A stretch of 64,000 nt of DNA. Origin: Solen grandis. Its lineage: Eukaryota; Mollusca; Bivalvia; Adapedonta; Solenidae. The notes beneath the pieces were generated by a model. It did not search any database. It saw nothing but the letters and a program-made list of their open reading frames with translations, and was not told the origin of the DNA. Shown here in pieces: positions 33,901-43,911 of the stretch. Positions within the stretch are counted from its first letter, which is position 1. Every line of letters begins with the position of its first letter. The stretch lies in the NCBI GenBank assembly GCA_021229015.1, contig CM037789.1:24468190-24532189 (forward strand), in the 5' to 3' direction. A program made the position numbers and the translations under genes.

Positions 33901-36018
33901 TGTAGTAAAAAATCCTATTTATACATTGTACTAATGCTGTCGCCAACGATACGTACAAATTCAATTTAACAAGTCTGTAAAACACATTTTGCTTTTCAGT
34001 ACGGAGAATAATAACTGCTTTTGGAAGAATACTGTAAAATCATTAATTTTCGTTGACATTAAAGTTCGTTGATTATGTACCTACGGGATTTCGTGGGCAC
34101 ATTTATTTGTGGATCTATGTTTTAGAAAACGTGAGGTCTATATGAGAGACAGTTTTCGTAGGGATTAATTTTCTTGGATAAAACCATCAACGAAAATTAG
34201 TTTCCTGCTAAATCAAGTAGAAAAAATGATATTGTGTATGAATTACTTAGTTGAAATCCATGACAACTTTATCGAAAATACTACAAACATTTCTTACAAT
34301 TTATGTATCTCAATTTTGATAATTTCCCCCTTTTTTACCTGGTAAATACCTGGTATTTATTAGGATGGAAAATATTGAAAGAAACTAATCACATAATTAA
34401 AGGGATAAAAGATCCAGGCACGTGAAATTATTATCATATAAACCAAAGTCTGGCACCAATTCGCAAGGATTAGCAATCCTGTGTAAGTGTTAGATCCTAG
34501 AGGGACATGGCGAGTGACGTAAGATCCCACAGATGACGTATCACCATGCAAACAGTCATCCCGCTGTGAGACAGTCGCCAGTCACCTCTTCCCGTAGAGA
34601 TCGCACAACACGTGTTCTTTCTGCAGATAAGTTTAGAAATCAAAGCTTACAATGCGCTGAAAGACTGTCGGCAGGCTAGCTATACATGTACTTCTAACTC
34701 CAGCGTATAAGCAGGGTTGATCTTGATAGAGGCAAAGGTAATATAACGGCATATAACACGTCTTCCTGCAACTCTAATTACTAGTATTCGCTCTTCGTTT
34801 CATGATAAACCCGCAGATAGTCTCTCAGTGCGAGCACTTTGATTTGTTTCATTACAATCATGAGTGTGGTTCCATTTAAAAACTGCCTACGTAAGGAGGT
34901 CATGACCTTAATAACCTGATGTAAACAATCGCATTACATTGATACGCTACTAAGCGCGGAGGGATACAAAACGGTTAAAATAGCTGTGGTAATTATGTTA
35001 AGAAACGATGTTTTTGATTTACTGGCACTTGAGACTGGCGGCTACCGCCACTCGAAAAAGAAAGGGAAGATTGTTGAGTGCATTATGTACATACTATAGA
35101 CTCTACAATATGTGTGTAGGAGAGGGGGGGGGTATAAATTTGTTTCGAAAGAAAAAGTCAGTCCCTGGAACTAAATGTCAATCAGGTTATAGAAATAACT
35201 AAATCCATGGTCAAGCGGGGATGTCAACTGACCCTACATTCGAATAGAGTTCGAATCTCGGAAGGGTCCATGACCATCCCAGTTGCAAAGCGGGGGATTT
35301 GTTCAGACTCTTCAAGAAATGATTTTAAAATCGGAGTTAACATAATTTCAGTATTTCAAAGTTTTATTGTTTAATTAGTGTTGTTGTTTTTTTCACACTT
35401 ACCCTGAGTTTTTCAAGCGCCAGTTCGTCATTTCCGGCTTTTCTGAATAGCAGAGCCGCTTCATAATCTTTTATGGCGATGCTTGGGTTTTGAATTCCCA
35501 TCTCAAGATCCGGGAATTTCGTGATCCCCCATTTCTCCATTATCTCCCTCTCCAAGACCTCCAGCTCGTTGTCCCCGGGGTAGGGTTCCTGTGAACTCAT
35601 CTTTAACAGCATTGTACGTGGATTCCGAGTCCCCGTGTTTCTCAAATGACGCCATTATCTCCGTCTGCATGTTTTTGAGTCCATTCTTTATTTCAAGGTC
35701 GTTGTTGTCTATCTCAAGACCTTTTCGGAACACTGCAAGCGCTTCCTCGTATTTTTCCATCTTCGTTAGAGCGTTTCCACAAAGGGCATAGCCCGACGTG
35801 TCGTTTGGACAGACGTCAACCAAAACTTTGGCGTCTTTCAGAGCCTGGTCGTAATAGCCGAGTTCATGATTGCAAGCAGAACGCTTTCTCAAAGCTTCGT
35901 ACTGGTCGGGCAAGGAGTTTTCCTCTTCAATAACTTTTGTAAAATTTTTAGCTGCATCTTGGAAGTTTCCGTTTTGGAATTCGTACAGTCCTCGCTCAAG
36001 CTGATCGTTAGCGGACAT
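25060..36018 (-). CDS. TPR - SMYD5-like SET/MYND - second MYND protein, putative lysine methyltransferase
   Basis: Eight coding exons on the minus strand: 36031-35403 (ATG 36018-36016 after 13 bases of 5' UTR), 32511-32364, 30332-30181, 29128-28566, 28237-28010, 26417-26309, 25924-25687 and 25214-25060 (TGA). All have AG/GT borders, and all phases agree once one surplus base in the first exon is allowed, giving about 735 residues. Residues 1-140: helical TPR-like repeats (ANDQLERGLYEFQNGNFQDA, DQALKDAKVLVDVCPND, EEALAVFRKGLEIDN). SET start near 311: YGRAVEASDDLEEGE, where the usual GxG reads GRA. MYND 1 at 349-417 (CSHC ... CKEC, YCSTEC, HQILC). SET core: FPLHACLNHSCDNN with NHSC 597-600, then GEELFTTYI and the post-SET cysteines CQCPRC. 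MYND 2 at 668-712: CTQC, CGKC, WYCSTAC, GHKRIC. The core is closest to SMYD5 (split CxxC spacing, NHSC, Y-x-F-x-CxCPxC). TPR at the front and MYND at the back are not the usual SMYD5 layout. Expected activity: SAM-dependent protein-lysine methylation; the substrate is unknown. Confidence 0.9.
25375..25418. repeat. (GT)22 microsatellite
   Basis: Uninterrupted GT repeat in the last intron of the SET/MYND gene. Confidence 0.97.
26465..26575. repeat. Fold-back inverted repeat in a SET/MYND intron
   Basis: Arm aattcatcgagtgaggagg then aaaatcaataatttcacgag, a gtggcacagccac loop, then the inverse arm ctcgtg..aaaatattgatttt and ccttttcactcgatgaatt. Nearly perfect hairpin with arms of about 45 bp. 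A worn relative is at 59325-59400 (aatatcatttttaattcat and ttcactcgatg), so this is a repeat family rather than a local palindrome. Confidence 0.8.
27095..27123. repeat. (GT)n microsatellite
   Basis: About 13 GT units after atcagtgt, in an intron of the SET/MYND gene. Confidence 0.9.
27409..27858. mobile_element. 450-bp long-inverted-repeat element (family D)
   Basis: Left terminus gatggtggcatatactcgcc, accacttagttttcatgaaa; right terminus ttttcatgaaaactaagtgg, then ataagtggtggcgagaatat, gccaccat. The arms pair over roughly 45 bp with one small insertion. The interior is full of ttttcatgaaa/tttcgtgaaa palindromic words. No coding sequence; intronic. Non-autonomous DNA element by structure. 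Confidence 0.82.
30438..30490. repeat. (GAT)n then (GAA)n microsatellite
   Basis: Trinucleotide tract in an intron of the SET/MYND gene. The minus-strand open frame with poly-I/L over it is an artefact. Confidence 0.9.
30925..30969. repeat. (AAT)15 microsatellite
   Basis: Uninterrupted ata/aat units in an intron of the SET/MYND gene. Confidence 0.95.
31105..31290 (-). repeat. Dispersed repeat family E, reverse copy
   Basis: Reads gatcgatagatcttctatag, ccgtgggatattacgg, aaggtgtgtcaaattacg, atttcattggtcgcatc and aaacctatcataaatgctg, the reverse of 6519-6700. Confidence 0.75.
31673..32089 (+). repeat. Family F element interrupted by a SINE
   Basis: Left part 31676-31784 (ccccgtgttctcgaaaatac, ttaagtactatctcagg, tttgagtatcatactcag) and right part 32049-32089 (atactaaagtgccag, tattatcgagaacacagtg) rejoin to the layout of the intact copy at 2967-3115. 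The SINE lies between. Confidence 0.85.
31785..32037 (+). mobile_element. Complete tRNA-derived SINE (type 1) with target-site duplication
   Basis: tRNA-like head: gccgtggccgagcggttaca with A-box, and gtgggttcgaatcccggtag with B-box. Body: catgtgaggaagccttccag, ctggcttgcggtaggtcggt, ggttctacccgggtacctct, then ctgtaattagctggacgtcg, ctatatgattgaaatac, and an (aac)n tail. The 11-base flanks acatgaaaatc (31774-31784) and acatgtaaatc (32038-32048) differ at one base and are the target-site duplication. The head-body-tail layout resembles the V/CORE-type SINEs known in molluscs. Transposition would depend on a partner LINE. Confidence 0.92.
34026..34215 (+). repeat. MITE family C, copy 1
   Basis: Begins tactgtaaaatcattaattt then tcgttgacattaaagttcg and gattatgtacct; ends ataaaaccatcaacgaaaat tagtttcc. 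Close match in order and length to 57803-58016 (shared gtggatctatgtt, acgtgaggtctat, gagagaca). Intron of the SET/MYND gene. Confidence 0.82.
35571..35610 (-). other. Frameshift site in the TPR exon of the SET/MYND gene
   Basis: Two overlapping minus-strand frames carry the protein. The upstream frame (TPR, to about GDSESTYNAVKDE) runs into a non-homologous tail and stops at about 35503. The downstream frame, one base on (PYPGDNELEVLEREI), leads correctly to the next exon. One surplus base, for instance in the CCCCGGGG run at 35573-35580, explains it. Removing the 19 bases 35589-35607 (GT...AG on the minus strand) would also restore the frame, but 19 nt is too short for a normal intron. Confidence 0.85.
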
Positions 36019-36031
36019 TTTGTCTGTGTAT

Positions 36032-36165
36032 CTGGAAAGGAGCAATCATGTATGAATTTATCTATTAATATTAAATTTTATTCTATTTTCAATTTTGAAA
36101 GTCAATACTGTTTCTACATTTCACAAGTACTGTATCTATGAAAATATCACCACCGTCGTCATCAG

Positions 36166-36196
<31 letters not shown>

Positions 36197-37074
36197 GTCG
36201 TCGTCCTCGTCAACATCATTTTTCTGTAAGTTATATCTATAAATAACTGTTTGTGTACTTGGAAAGGAGCATATTTATCTATCATTATTTTTATCTTATT
36301 TTTTAATTTTTTAAGACAATATTTTTTTTCATTTCCAAAAGTCACGTATCTATAAAAATATAATCATCGTCATCATCATCAGCGACGCCGACGTCGATCT
36401 CGTTTTTCTGTAAATAATATACTCAAATGCAAAGAAAGTGTGCACTCTATATTCTCAGTTTTATCAGAATCCGAAGTAAGAATGATGTCATGTGTTGCGT
36501 TATACACTTAAACGAAAACGAAATAAAATGCGATAACAAAATCACCTAAGTTTATTAGATAAATGAAAATCCTTTAAAATTATACCGATCATCCACCATC
36601 GGATTCTGAAAATGTATGAAAATGCAGAGTGCACTCTTTCTTTAGATTTTCAGTATATGTAATTCTCCGCTTTAGTGTTCTGTCATGCGAAGGTAAAACG
36701 TGTCTTTCTTGATGACAAAATAACGGGTTACCTTCATGTTTATTCCTAAGAGACAATAACAAAAAATCATGACAGCGGTGAAAAGAAGACAAAGCGTATA
36801 TGTGCGTCAAGGTCCAGGAGGGAAAAGTCGGTAAATATCGTGGAAGCATGCCAGAACTGCAGAAAAGTGTCAAGGGGATAATCGGTGCGCATGCGCATAC
36901 ATTCTTCCTGTAAATGGCATGCTGGCAAGATATGTCTGAAATGTTTTCGTAACCTGAAATTCTTCCGTATTATTTCTGGTCTGTTGATGCAGAATCTAGC
37001 TTGTTTGTGTCCTCGGAGTTTTTGTCCCTCAGATAATGTTTCACTGGTTAATGAGGCGGGCGTGTAGCCAATGC
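36032..37074. other. 5' flank of the SET/MYND gene
   Basis: Sequence upstream of the acceptor that precedes the ATG exon (cctttccag on the minus strand), so at least one 5' non-coding exon must lie further up. Microsatellites: (CAT)n at about 36160-36198 and a shorter one at 36365-36385. I could not place the first exon or promoter. Confidence 0.5.
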
Positions 37075-37200
37075 ACTGCAATATCACGACGTAGGGAAAT
37101 GGTATGATACCACACTTGGTTACATTATCCTGACACCAATTTTTGATATACTGAAAAGCAAGGGTGACAAGCCAGTGTCCTTGATAACGGTATGTAATGG
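37075..37200 (-). mobile_element. SINE type 2 fragment, reverse
   Basis: Reads ggtatgataccacacttgg, acattatcctgacaccaat and gcaagggtgacaagcc, the reverse of 5690-5790 and 43380-43430. The 145-codon minus-strand open frame at 36767-37204 runs through it and is not a gene. Confidence 0.6.
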
Positions 37201-37360
37201 CCAAGAACGAACCTACGACACATCGGCTGACTAATGGACTCTCTTACCATTCGGTCTTTTTAAACATCTATTCTATGGTTATTTTTACGGAGTCTACGTA
37301 GAATCACTACAATTATGAATAAATTTATTGTTTACTTTTATAAAAATTCTAAATCCCCCC

Positions 37361-37365
<5 letters not shown>

Positions 37366-37398
<33 letters not shown>
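37366..37398. repeat. (GT)n microsatellite
   Basis: About 16 GT units after a C7/T4 run. Confidence 0.95.
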
Positions 37399-37401
<3 letters not shown>

Positions 37402-39947
37402 TTTTACTCGATAATAGCAGGTTATTTTACAGTTGTGACAGTTTGAATTAAATCTACATAAATGTGTATATTATTAATGCATATTTTCATTATATTTAAT
37501 TTGAAATCAAGTAAGATATAAATGTATATGATTTAATAGGATGTTCTAAATATTAAATTACTCCCAACTATATTTTAGGGTATATCCTATTCTTTTACTT
37601 CGTACTGTATTATGTTTTTTCCAAAAAATTCATTCATTCATTCATTCATTCATTCTATGCCTCACAGATGTAAATCTTACACATTTATATTTTTTATTTT
37701 AACATGTATTCTATACATTTCCATGTTGTTCTTATAAGTGAATACTAAAATATGAGTTGTTCGATAAATATCCGGAAAACTTATCTATTAAAATGGTTAC
37801 TAGAATAAAATGATATAAAAAAATACTTTGATGTATTTTGAACTGAATCCGAAAGAAAAAGTGATAACAAATGCCCGTATGTACTCGTATATCACGTCAT
37901 CATCGTCTTTCCACGAGGGATTCCGTAGATGCCTGGATAAGCGATTAATCATCTGCCGTAGTATGCATGATTAGGTGTCTTGCGGTTTTGCATGTACATG
38001 TATTTCACCTTTGCTCTATCATATTATGCTTTACAAAAATACTGGCTGTTTAAAACATCTACCATTCGTTAGCCGAATATGTTATTGTCTTGATAACTAC
38101 CGAGTTGAGCCGGGCATTGCCTTGAGAACTACCGAGTTGATCCGGGGATTGCCGAGCAGTTACGAATATTTTGTCTCAGGTAATACACGCAGTACATTTG
38201 CGTTCTTCAACAAAAATAAGTAAAATTAATCTATCGACTGGCTATATATTTCCCCTGCAAGATTCCATATCCAGACACGTTCAATGCGGGAGACTTAACA
38301 TTTTTTAGCTTAAATTAGCCACAAACATATGCAGCAATGGTTAATATGTCTATGAATTAGCCTAGTTATGGCTTAATAATACCTTTCTTTTTTCCCCAAA
38401 ATCTGACCCCCCCCCTTTAAGACATCATTTTTTTCTCAGGAGTGAGGGGTCACACTCCGGGGTCAGTTCACAAAGTACGATACTTAAATTCCCGAACCCA
38501 TTTCGGCATCAAAAATAACCGGTTGTGGTAGCAGACGGACCCTAATTAAACAAGTTACAAGCAAGCTGGAAACATGTGTGCAGGTACCCAATATTTAGAC
38601 CTATTGCTAAAAATAGTAACCGGTTGTGGTGCTTCATACGTCTATATTTCCATATCGTCTGCTACACAAACACAATGTTTAGTGGAATATGACGTCATTT
38701 TGCCTTCCTTATTTTCAAATGTACAGATATATTTGTCTAAGACTTACTAGAACAGTCACACGCGGATTGCATATTTACTTAAAAAAGAGCGATTTTTTTT
38801 TCATTATCGAAGAATTTTTTTCCACGCAATTCAGGTGGATGACTTTATCAATACGAATTTGTATCCCGTTTCCCTAATGGCGCATTAATATCTTTAATTC
38901 AATAATAGCTTGTCATCACTCACGTTTAGAAATTCGTGCTGTGTTATTATATGAGTGTAATATAATTAATTTCTCAACACCTGTAAAACTACAGTTATAA
39001 GTATTTTTTATACTAAATGAATACACATGTGTATGGTATTTATATAGTAAGATTACAAAAATATGTGTTAGAACCTAACGAATACATACTCTAAATAAGT
39101 AAATAACGGACACATGAATAAGTTAATAAATTAATAAACAAACAAATAAATGAATTAATAAATCATAAAATAAATGAATAAATAAATAAATAAATCATGG
39201 AATAAATTTAACAAAAAATAAAAAAAAAAAAAAAAAAAATATTCTTAATGGTTCTACATTTAAACTAAAAATAGGGTAACACGATTCACAAACAGGTGAA
39301 AAAATAAAATCGTTGGATTTGTTAAGAGGGTTTGGGGATACACAGGGTAAGGTTGAATACAAAACAAACCTCCGTACGTGTTTATATATTCTTATAAAAA
39401 TATCAAATAAATCCAGAAAATCGTATAAACGTCAACAAGATTTCATAGCAGCGGTTCAGGTAGTATCCACGCGGTAAAAGGTATGTCGGTAGACTGGTGT
39501 TCACACAACACTCGTACGTAGCTGAGTACCGACTGACAGAAGCTGTGTTGAAGAAGGCACCCTCCAAGTGATATAGATCTGTATATACACAAGTAGGCCA
39601 GTGGCACTCTGGCATGCATATGTCTTTTTTCTAAGTGGAGGCCCTGCACAGGGATTCGCTGTGTGTGCTTGTACCTGGAAGAACATTGACTAGGGGTACT
39701 ACATATGGGGCGGTTTATGTATACATGTATACACATTTATATGTATGCATATAGGTAGCTTTGTTCTTTATTAGAAAAAGTTAATATTAAGAGAAACTGA
39801 ATGGTAGAAAATGGCTGTACCTATAAACTACTTCTACTATATTAAATAAATGAGAATAACCTTTCAATGCACAAAGTACTGGTCCAACCGAGGAACCGTT
39901 GATAGGGATAAGTATAAGTTGTGACAATTTGTTTCCCGAACGACAAA

Positions 39948-39982
<35 letters not shown>

Positions 39983-40151
39983 ATTAAAAATACATTTATG
40001 ATGATGATGATGATGATGATGATGATCATTAATTCTAATGAAGGATATGTGACTCATTCTCGTACACATCATCATTATGATGATTTTAATGTTAATGGTC
40101 GATTTTCAGTTTAATCATATTTTTACTGTGAACTTACTTTCCTATATGCAG
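37399..40151. other. Intergenic AT-rich DNA with microsatellites
   Basis: Holds (CATT)n at about 37631-37655, (AAAT)n at about 39166-39195, (AAAT)n at 39944-39984, (GAT)n at 39999-40027 and a SINE type 4 scrap at about 39862-39912 (caatgcacaaagtactggtc). No exon was recognised before 40152. Confidence 0.55.
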
Positions 40152-40420
40152 CCATCAGCATATGTCATATATTCTGTACCATCAGGCAGTGAAAACTGTG
40201 TCACTTTATTATTCAGAGCACTTGCTGGCTGATAAGGTTACCATGGTGTTTATGGAAGATCTTAGGTGAGTAAGCCAGATATAATACCCCCTCCCCATCT
40301 GTGACTCCTCCCCCCTACCAGACACACGTGAACCCCATGCAGGAGTGTTCGTTTATCAATCATCTGCTGCTTCAAATTATTATTATCAACGATGTTATCC
40401 GAGGGGATCCTAGTGGAAAG
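40152..40420 (+). other. Two exon-like open blocks of unknown identity
   Basis: Block 1, 40152-40265: acceptor cctatatgcag, 37 open codons (HQHMSYILYHQAVK ... VTMVFMEDL) and donor AG/gtgagt. Block 2, 40322-40420: acceptor ccccccctaccag, 33 open codons (THVNPMQECSF ... NDVIRGDPSGK) and donor gtaatc. The 56-bp spacer has a strong pyrimidine tract. The phases disagree by one base when joined directly. No domain is recognised and no partner exons are visible. Could be a decayed gene, a small unknown gene with an indel, or chance. Confidence 0.3.
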
Positions 40421-40652
40421 GTAATCGCCGTGTGGTTCCGGGCACTCTCAACCAAATTGTGAAAGAAACGTTTAAGTTACCCGATTGAAAACACTAAAAG
40501 ATATATTTGTAGGTATTCGCAAGTTTAAACTACATTTAGGACTGTGTTTAGACCAAAATGTTTTGGGCTCAGTGTGCGTCTAAACTATTTTTCTTGTAAA
40601 CATCTCTTAATGAAATACATATATATAATATTTTGATCTGTTTGAATATCAG

Positions 40653-40666
40653 AAAAAAAAAAAAAA

Positions 40667-40701
<35 letters not shown>
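40653..40701. repeat. Poly-A then (GA)13 microsatellite
   Basis: 23 A followed by a GA dinucleotide tract. Confidence 0.95.
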
Positions 40702-42313
40702 ATCCAAGCTGTAGATCTAAATGATTAATAAAAGGGGATTAACATGAAATTTTCCAAAAATATCCAAATTTAGATATTCAGATACAGTAGTACTAGATCT
40801 AAAAGTATAATTAAAATCCTAAGATGATGATCTTTTAGATCAGTGTCTGGTGTCAATACTTCTTTATAAAGATGTAACTTCCAAATTAATTATAATATAT
40901 GAACTACATTTTTATTTTTAATGTGCAATCTTAATTCAATAATAACAAATAATAACAATTAAAAGGAAAAAGGAAACGACAACAACATAAAACAACCTCA
41001 AGGCTAATTATGTGAACGAATGTGTCACTCATTTATTCTCTGAATCATTATTTTACACGCTTATTTTAGTGTTGCACAGGAGATTATTATAGACATTGCC
41101 CAGAATAACATAACGTTTTTTTTTTTCGTTTTTTTTTTTTTCAAGATTTATCGTTCCATTCCATTCTTGAATTTTATCAAGAACAAAAACTCGTGGTAGA
41201 CTTAACTTAATTTCCGCTGCAGTAGTTATCTCCCCTTAAAGTAGCGTGACGTAACCGGTGCGCGGAGTTGGGATTAAACTACCAAATCTACCAGTGTCAA
41301 AAATTCATGATGGCGACTGTTGAAAGGAGCATCCTTTAATATTATTTCACACCTCATATGTCTTCGTGTCATATCTTTGGCACAGGTATAAAGATACATA
41401 TAACTCGTACATGTAATTCCAACATTTTATTTTAATATTTTTTAATAATGATATGATACTATATTTAAAAAACACGTTTTTCATTTAGTTGACGTTTTAA
41501 TATATAGAGGGAAAATCTTTGTTATAAAAAAAATAATAAAAAGTCCCAATTATTACCAACGATTACGAAATTTTCGGACTTTTCCGGACAGTATTGGAAT
41601 TTGACGTAAGCTCTTCTCCGGAAATCATCGGCATTGTGCGAATTGCCCATTCGATTCATACGGAAACTATCGATTTCTATCGGTACACATTTGCAGTTTA
41701 TTGAAAGTGAACAACGCTTCCTTTCATGCTTTAATGTTATCTATCAATGTTTGAAAATTGAATAAAAGAATGTAAACAAAAGAGCTTTGTTCCTCGTATA
41801 CAATAGCTTACTAAGGGCTATTGTTTTCAGATTGTACATAATTTTAACGAACAGATAAAACTGACTTAATGTCTCTCCAGTGCGCGAAAATTTTATAAAA
41901 TATTTAATGTTATTTTGTCTTTCGACGACATTTACGGTTATGAGTATTGTAATTCTGGAAAGATAAATAAGTTTATTGTATAATTCAATTAAATAATCAA
42001 TTTAATAAAATTCTGATTGAGCTATTAAAGAGAAGAATATGTCAGTGGATATATCCATGTTATGCATGGTGGAATAGAAGGAATAAAGATTAAATAGGTA
42101 AGGACTTAACTATAATTTGTATATTATATTATTATTTGTATATATATATATTGAACATACATGTATTAATACTGTGGTTAATTCGGGATTTATATATTCG
42201 TAAGTAATCAGTTTTACTATTGAACTTTCAAATCATTCTTTTGTTTTTCTTTATTTTTTTCATATGTGTTTTCTTTTTCTCTCGAAAAAGTAATGTCATT
42301 TAAACTGATTTTT

Positions 42314-42354
<41 letters not shown>

Positions 42355-42509
42355 CTTCTGCTAACGGGTGAACGTACTTACGGGTAGTACAGAGGAATGT
42401 TTCCTAGAAGGACATTTTAATGTTTCAAGCACTTTACTGTATGTTTAAATGGAAATTAATGTAAACGGTTTGGTCAAGGTCGATTAAAAATAGAAATATT
42501 TATTTAAGG
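40702..42509. other. Non-coding AT-rich stretch
   Basis: No gene recognised. A (TG)n tract of 38 bp lies at 42316-42353. Confidence 0.5.
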
Positions 42510-42660
42510 TAATGTCCCTGTAATGGTTCCGCTACGTCTTGGATCACTTAAACTCTACCAATATAACCAAGATACGCTAATTAAACATTAGGAAACCTTG
42601 GTTATCTCCGTGAAAGGCAATGAAGTCCGAAATGTAGCGGAACCATTACAGGACTTTTAA
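42510..42660. mobile_element. MITE family B, complete copy
   Basis: Inverted ends: gtccctgtaatggttccgct then acgtcttgga at the left, and tccgaaatgtagcggaacca then ttacaggac at the right. About 150 bp. One arm recurs at 1494-1576. No coding sequence. Confidence 0.82.
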
Positions 42661-43264
42661 GTAGTTGTTATGAACATTGATCAATGACCATAATGGCGGC
42701 ACATTGAAATGTTTCATTTATAATCGCAGCTTATGGATTAATAAAATAATTTATAGATTTTATCCAAAAAGAACCCAATCAAACGTTTTAAGCTGTGGGA
42801 AATTTCCAACATGCTGTATTGATGTTAGGAGATACCAATTAAAACGGCAGATCTTGCATGACCTTAATACTTAAGGGCGTATGTCACAGAAAAGAGCAAA
42901 AAACTCACATTCAGGGGCAGGTACTCAAAATTTAGCGTGGACACCCCCATTTTTTTTATCCCATAAATTTGTTCCTAGTGTGATTCTCTATAGTCATGCT
43001 AAGTTTAAAACAATTTTGTTCGCTAGTTTTAGTTTTCCTTCTTTGTCTATATAGTAAAAATTTGCTATTGTGAAATACGCATTAACTGACATATGTATGT
43101 CATAATGTCTCCCAATAAAATACCCTTAATATTTATTTTCTTAACCAGTTACGTTAGTAAGGTATCGTTTAATGCCTATGTCTATTTTGTCATTCAATTA
43201 CAAGTCATTTTGTTTAATTGTTCACTGGGATTTAACTCCCCCCCCCCACACACACACACCCCTG

Positions 43265-43510
43265 TCGTGTGGCCGAGAGGTTATAACGTCTCGAGAGCGG
43301 GAGGATATGGGTTCGATTCCCGACCTCGACATACCAAAATCATTAAAATGGTACAAGTAGGTCCCTGTGTTGCGCTCAGTATACTAAGACTTGCTGACCT
43401 GGTGTCAGGATAATGTGACTGGGCGTGTTATCAGGAGTAATACAGCAGTGCGGCAGTGTTTTATGACATTGTCTCTAAAATGACACAAATATAGTCGGTG
43501 GGATGTTAAT
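43265..43510 (+). mobile_element. SINE type 2, with tRNA-like head
   Basis: Head: gtgtggccgagaggttataa (A-box) and tgggttcgattcccgacctc (B-box). Body: ttgcgctcagtatactaag, ggtgtcaggataatgtgact, gggcgtgttatcagg, tttatgacattgtctcta; tail near gtcggtgggatgttaatacc. Full-length reference for the headless fragments at 5676, 13318 and 37075. Confidence 0.8.
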
Positions 43511-43911
43511 ACCAGAATTCAATCAAATGTCGCACCCACATTAAATCAGTCATTTGATGGCGTCTTTCTACACAATATAAACATAGTCTTATAGTCCACA
43601 CCCAGTCACATTAACCCATATTATATTTATCTCTTTCCGAGTAAGCTACTTGTATGATTTTGAATTATTTTCAGTCTGTTACTTGACTAATAAATAAATC
43701 ATACCTGTAAAATTCCAAACTTAACTTAGAATATTCTATTAATAAGATACGTTTATTTAATCATATATATTTTTTTATCCCCCATAATTCTTTTTTTTCA
43801 TATGTAAATTGACTTTTATCATTATTCGTAATATCTCCTGTGCTATAATTTTGTGTTTGTAATGAAGCTTATCGTGATTTATCACGAATATCACGAAGGA
43901 CTGCGCGTGTA

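Noticed and set aside
36767..37204. 145-codon minus-strand open frame
   Set aside because: It runs through a SINE type 2 fragment, has no domain and no splice partner, and its composition is not protein-like.
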